Positions 3,992-5,985 of a stretch of DNA of 5,985 nt are shown piece by piece. A model generated the notes under the pieces. The model saw only the letters and a program-made list of their open reading frames with translations, was not told where the DNA came from and ran no database searches. The stretch spans positions 1 through 5,985 of the forward strand of contig JAFGTZ010000457.1 of the NCBI GenBank assembly GCA_016938795.1, in the 5' to 3' direction. Positions within the stretch are counted from its first letter, which is position 1; each line of letters opens with the position of its first letter. The position numbers were made by a program, and so were the translations under genes. The stretch comes from Chromatiaceae bacterium (GTDB lineage Bacteria > Pseudomonadota > Gammaproteobacteria > Chromatiales > Chromatiaceae).

Positions 3992-5985
3992 ATGGCAGAG
4001 AAAAAGGTCATCGGCGGTTTGAGTTGGGTCAAGGGCGAAATCGGCGCCACCCTGCGCCCGGTACGCGATCTTGCCATCCTCTACGGGGCCGCCAACGGAC
4101 CCTCGGACGCCACCGAGGCGCTGGCCGCGCTCGAACAGGTCCGGGGCGTGCTGCTCGCGCTCGATCTCGCGGTTGCGGCGCACCTAGTCGATGAGATCCA
4201 GCAGCTCACCAGGCACCTCGCCAAGGGCCAATCGCACCAGGCGAGCGAGGCCTCCGCCAGTCTGACACAGGGGCTGTTGCAGCTCTCCGAACACCTCGAT
4301 CAGCTCGATCAGGGTCGCGACCTTTCCCCGCTCGCACTCTGGCCCATCATCAACGATCTGCGCACCGCGCGGGGCGACGTTCCGCTCACCCAGACCGAAC
4401 TGCTCGCCATCGCCGCCTTTCCCAACACCGTCGAGCTGCAACGTCATCCCGAACAGCTGGGATCCTTTCTCCAGGCACTTCATCATGGCCGTGCCCAATA
4501 CCATCGCCTGCTGCTCGACTGGTATCGGCGCGCACCCGAGGGGCAGGCCTCCGAGCATCTGGCCGAACTCTTCGGGCATCTCGCCACACTCTTTCGCGAG
4601 AATGTGATCGGTGATGTCTTCGCACTCGCCCGCCACTTTGCCAGCGCCCTTCAGCAACAGCGCCTGCCCGTCACGCCGGGCGCGCGCAGCCTCATGGGGC
4701 GCCTCGACTGGATCCTCAAACCCCTGGCGCAGCAACCGCCCCAGTGGCCTCAAGGAAATGTCTTCGCCCTGATCGATCTGTTGCTGCACGCGCTCACGCC
4801 GCTCGATCCGGCGCCCGAATCACTGCGCGCCCTGCGTGCGCGCTATGTAGCGCCCACCTCCGCCAGCGGTCCCAGCGCGCTGCTCGTCGAGCGTGCCCGC
4901 GATCTGCTTGGGGATTTCTCCGAGCTGGAAAACACCCTGGATGCCTTTGCCCGTGGTGCGCGCGAGGACCGCACGCCGCTGGAAGACATGGAGTCGCGCC
5001 TGCGCCATGCTATGGATCAGCTCAATCTGAACGACGGCGCCGATCTGGTCGCCCGTCTGCGTCGTCTCATCGGCGAACTCGGCACCCTGGGTCTGGTGGA
5101 CGGGGATGATCTGCGCATCGAATCAGCCGCCACCGAACTGCTCGCCATCAAGGCCCATCTGCAAGCCCTGGTTGAACACCGCGCACCCGCCGACGGAGAG
5201 GGTGCATTGCCGGGGATTGATCTTGGCGAACTCACCGCCGCCACGCTGCGCGAGGCCGGCTATGAATTGGTATCCGTGCGCGAGGCGATTGGGCGTTATC
5301 ACGCTGATCGCGCCAGTCCCGAGGCGCTCGAATCCGTGCCCAGCGCCCTGCTCAATGTCGCGGGCGCCTTGTTGATGCTCAACGATGAGGGTGGCGCCGA
5401 CCTCGCGACCCTGGCCTCGACACTGGTGCGCGAGCGCTATCTTGAACAGCGTCTGGTTCCAGGCGAGGACGAGTTCGACCAGCTTGCCAATGCAGTCGCC
5501 GCGCTGGAGCTGCATATCTCGCAGCGCCAGGAGGGCTTGAGTTTTGGGCTGGATCTACTCGGTCAGGCCCGCGCGGCACTGGAACAACTCGGAATGGGGG
5601 CGAGGCCACCCGAGCAGGAGCCTTCCCCGCTGCCCCCCTCCCAAATGACCCCAGGCTCGGAGCTGCACCTGGAGCTCATCGAACCCGCGCCCGTGGCGCC
5701 AAAGGCCAGCGAGGACGAATCGGACTGGGAGTTTTCCGAGCTGGAGATCCCTGCGGATGCGGCGAGCGAGTCCAGCATGCACGACCGCAGGGAGCACGCA
5801 ACGCCCTCCCTGGAGCTGCCGCCGCTGGAACTCTCCGAGCTCGACACAGGCCGCACCGCCGAGACCTCAGCCACTCCATCGCCCGAGGCGCCAGCCGAAC
5901 CCACGGCAACCGCCGAGCCCGACGCACTGGAGCTGCCGCCGCTGGAACTCTCCGAGCTCGACACGGGCCGCACCGCCGAGACCTC
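3992..5985 (+). CDS. chpA: Chemotaxis histidine kinase ChpA, N-terminal part (runs off window)
   Basis: The frame is open from ATG 3992 to the window edge: 664 codons, no stop. ChpA of P. aeruginosa is about 2,470 aa, so roughly a quarter to a third should be visible. Residues 11-135 resemble the ChpA/FimL N-terminal domain: LSWVKGEIGATL (10-21), a helix pair around LEQVRGVLLALDL (47-59), and PIINDLRTARGDVPL (118-132). Residues 150-400 are helical and fit further FimL/Xpt-like bundles, less clearly. Residues 420-535 resemble a second recognisable Xpt-like unit, with LLNVAGALLML (453-463) and LANAVAALELHIS (498-510). From about 537 the chain becomes a Pro/Glu/Ala/Ser linker with an internal repeat (607 onward). 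The dimerisation, ATPase, CheW and receiver domains are not in the window. ChpA is the central cytoplasmic kinase phosphorylating PilG and PilH. It follows pilJ by 53 bp with no pilK between. Identity rests on the N-terminal motifs and operon position. Confidence 0.88.
   Translation, partial: MAEKKVIGGLSWVKGEIGATLRPVRDLAILYGAANGPSDATEALAALEQVRGVLLALDLAVAAHLVDEIQQLTRHLAKGQSHQASEASASLTQGLLQLSEHLDQLDQGRDLSPLALWPIINDLRTARGDVPLTQTELLAIAAFPNTVELQRHPEQLGSFLQALHHGRAQYHRLLLDWYRRAPEGQASEHLAELFGHLATLFRENVIGDVFALARHFASALQQQRLPVTPGARSLMGRLDWILKPLAQQPPQWPQGNVFALIDLLLHALTPLDPAPESLRALRARYVAPTSASGPSALLVERARDLLGDFSELENTLDAFARGAREDRTPLEDMESRLRHAMDQLNLNDGADLVARLRRLIGELGTLGLVDGDDLRIESAATELLAIKAHLQALVEHRAPADGEGALPGIDLGELTAATLREAGYELVSVREAIGRYHADRASPEALESVPSALLNVAGALLMLNDEGGADLATLASTLVRERYLEQRLVPGEDEFDQLANAVAALELHISQRQEGLSFGLDLLGQARAALEQLGMGARPPEQEPSPLPPSQMTPGSELHLELIEPAPVAPKASEDESDWEFSELEIPADAASESSMHDRREHATPSLELPPLELSELDTGRTAETSATPSPEAPAEPTATAEPDALELPPLELSELDTGRTAET
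5810..5868 (+). repeat. Intragenic direct repeat in chpA, copy 1
   Basis: This 59-bp unit encodes LELPPLELSELDTGRTAET (residues 607-625) plus two bases of the next codon. It recurs at 5927-5985 with a single difference (ACA here, ACG there, both Thr). The distance between copies is 117 bp, exactly 39 codons, so the reading frame is kept. Confidence 0.95.
5927..5985 (+). repeat. Intragenic direct repeat in chpA, copy 2 (cut by window end)
   Basis: Matches 58 of 59 bases of the unit at 5810-5868 and is still matching at the last base of the window, so the true repeat length and copy number are unknown. The 58-bp stretch between copies (5869-5926) encodes a Pro/Ala/Thr/Glu-rich segment and may be part of a 117-bp tandem unit. 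Confidence 0.95.

Noticed and set aside
4295..4312. Tandem CTCGATCAG pair in chpA
   Set aside because: Only two 9-bp copies encoding LDQLDQ; a common chance pattern in helical coding sequence.
4184..4789. 201-codon minus-strand ORF
   Set aside because: It is the antisense shadow of chpA, whose own frame is continuous here, has codon bias, and matches ChpA/FimL motifs.
5563..5973. Ser/Gly-rich minus-strand ORF across the repeat region
   Set aside because: Its low-complexity Ser repeats are the antisense of the GAG/CTC-rich chpA linker; the plus frame continues without interruption from recognised ChpA domains.

Overview
The window carries the first five genes of a Pil-Chp type IV pilus chemosensory operon, all on the + strand: pilG, pilH, pilI, pilJ and the 5' part of chpA. 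The DNA is GC-rich, with strong G/C preference at third codon positions. Protein similarity recalled from Pseudomonas aeruginosa places it in a gammaproteobacterium. A purple sulfur bacterium (Chromatiaceae/Chromatiales) is my best guess, but the window has no taxonomic marker and this is inference.

Layout. Positions 1-319 hold no convincing gene. They contain a perfect 8-bp hairpin at the left edge and two weak sigma70-like promoter candidates ahead of pilG. Then come pilG (320-763, response regulator), pilH (770-1198, response regulator) and pilI (1202-1780, CheW-like adaptor), separated by gaps of 6 and 3 bp and so probably translationally coupled. A 136-bp gap follows, holding a possible 36-codon leader ORF (1826-1936) that overlaps the start of pilJ. 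pilJ (1917-3938) encodes the membrane chemoreceptor. A 53-bp gap with a perfect 16-nt palindrome leads into chpA (from 3992), which is still open at the window edge. Only its N-terminal FimL-like/Xpt-like part and the start of a repetitive acidic linker are visible; kinase, CheW and receiver domains should lie downstream.

How the genes work together (known for the family): PilJ senses a surface or pilus-related signal in the periplasm and, through PilI, controls the ChpA histidine kinase. ChpA passes phosphate to PilG, which promotes pilus extension and cAMP signalling, and to PilH, which acts as an opposing output or phosphate sink.

The system itself is well known. The points worth a second look are: no pilK methyltransferase gene between pilJ and chpA; a probable loss of the phospho-accepting histidine in the recognisable ChpA N-terminal Xpt-like units; a nearly identical 117-bp-period repeat inside chpA that runs off the window; a divergent PilJ sensor domain; and the possible leader ORF before pilJ. 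I found no undescribed system, mobile element, CRISPR array, tRNA or rRNA.
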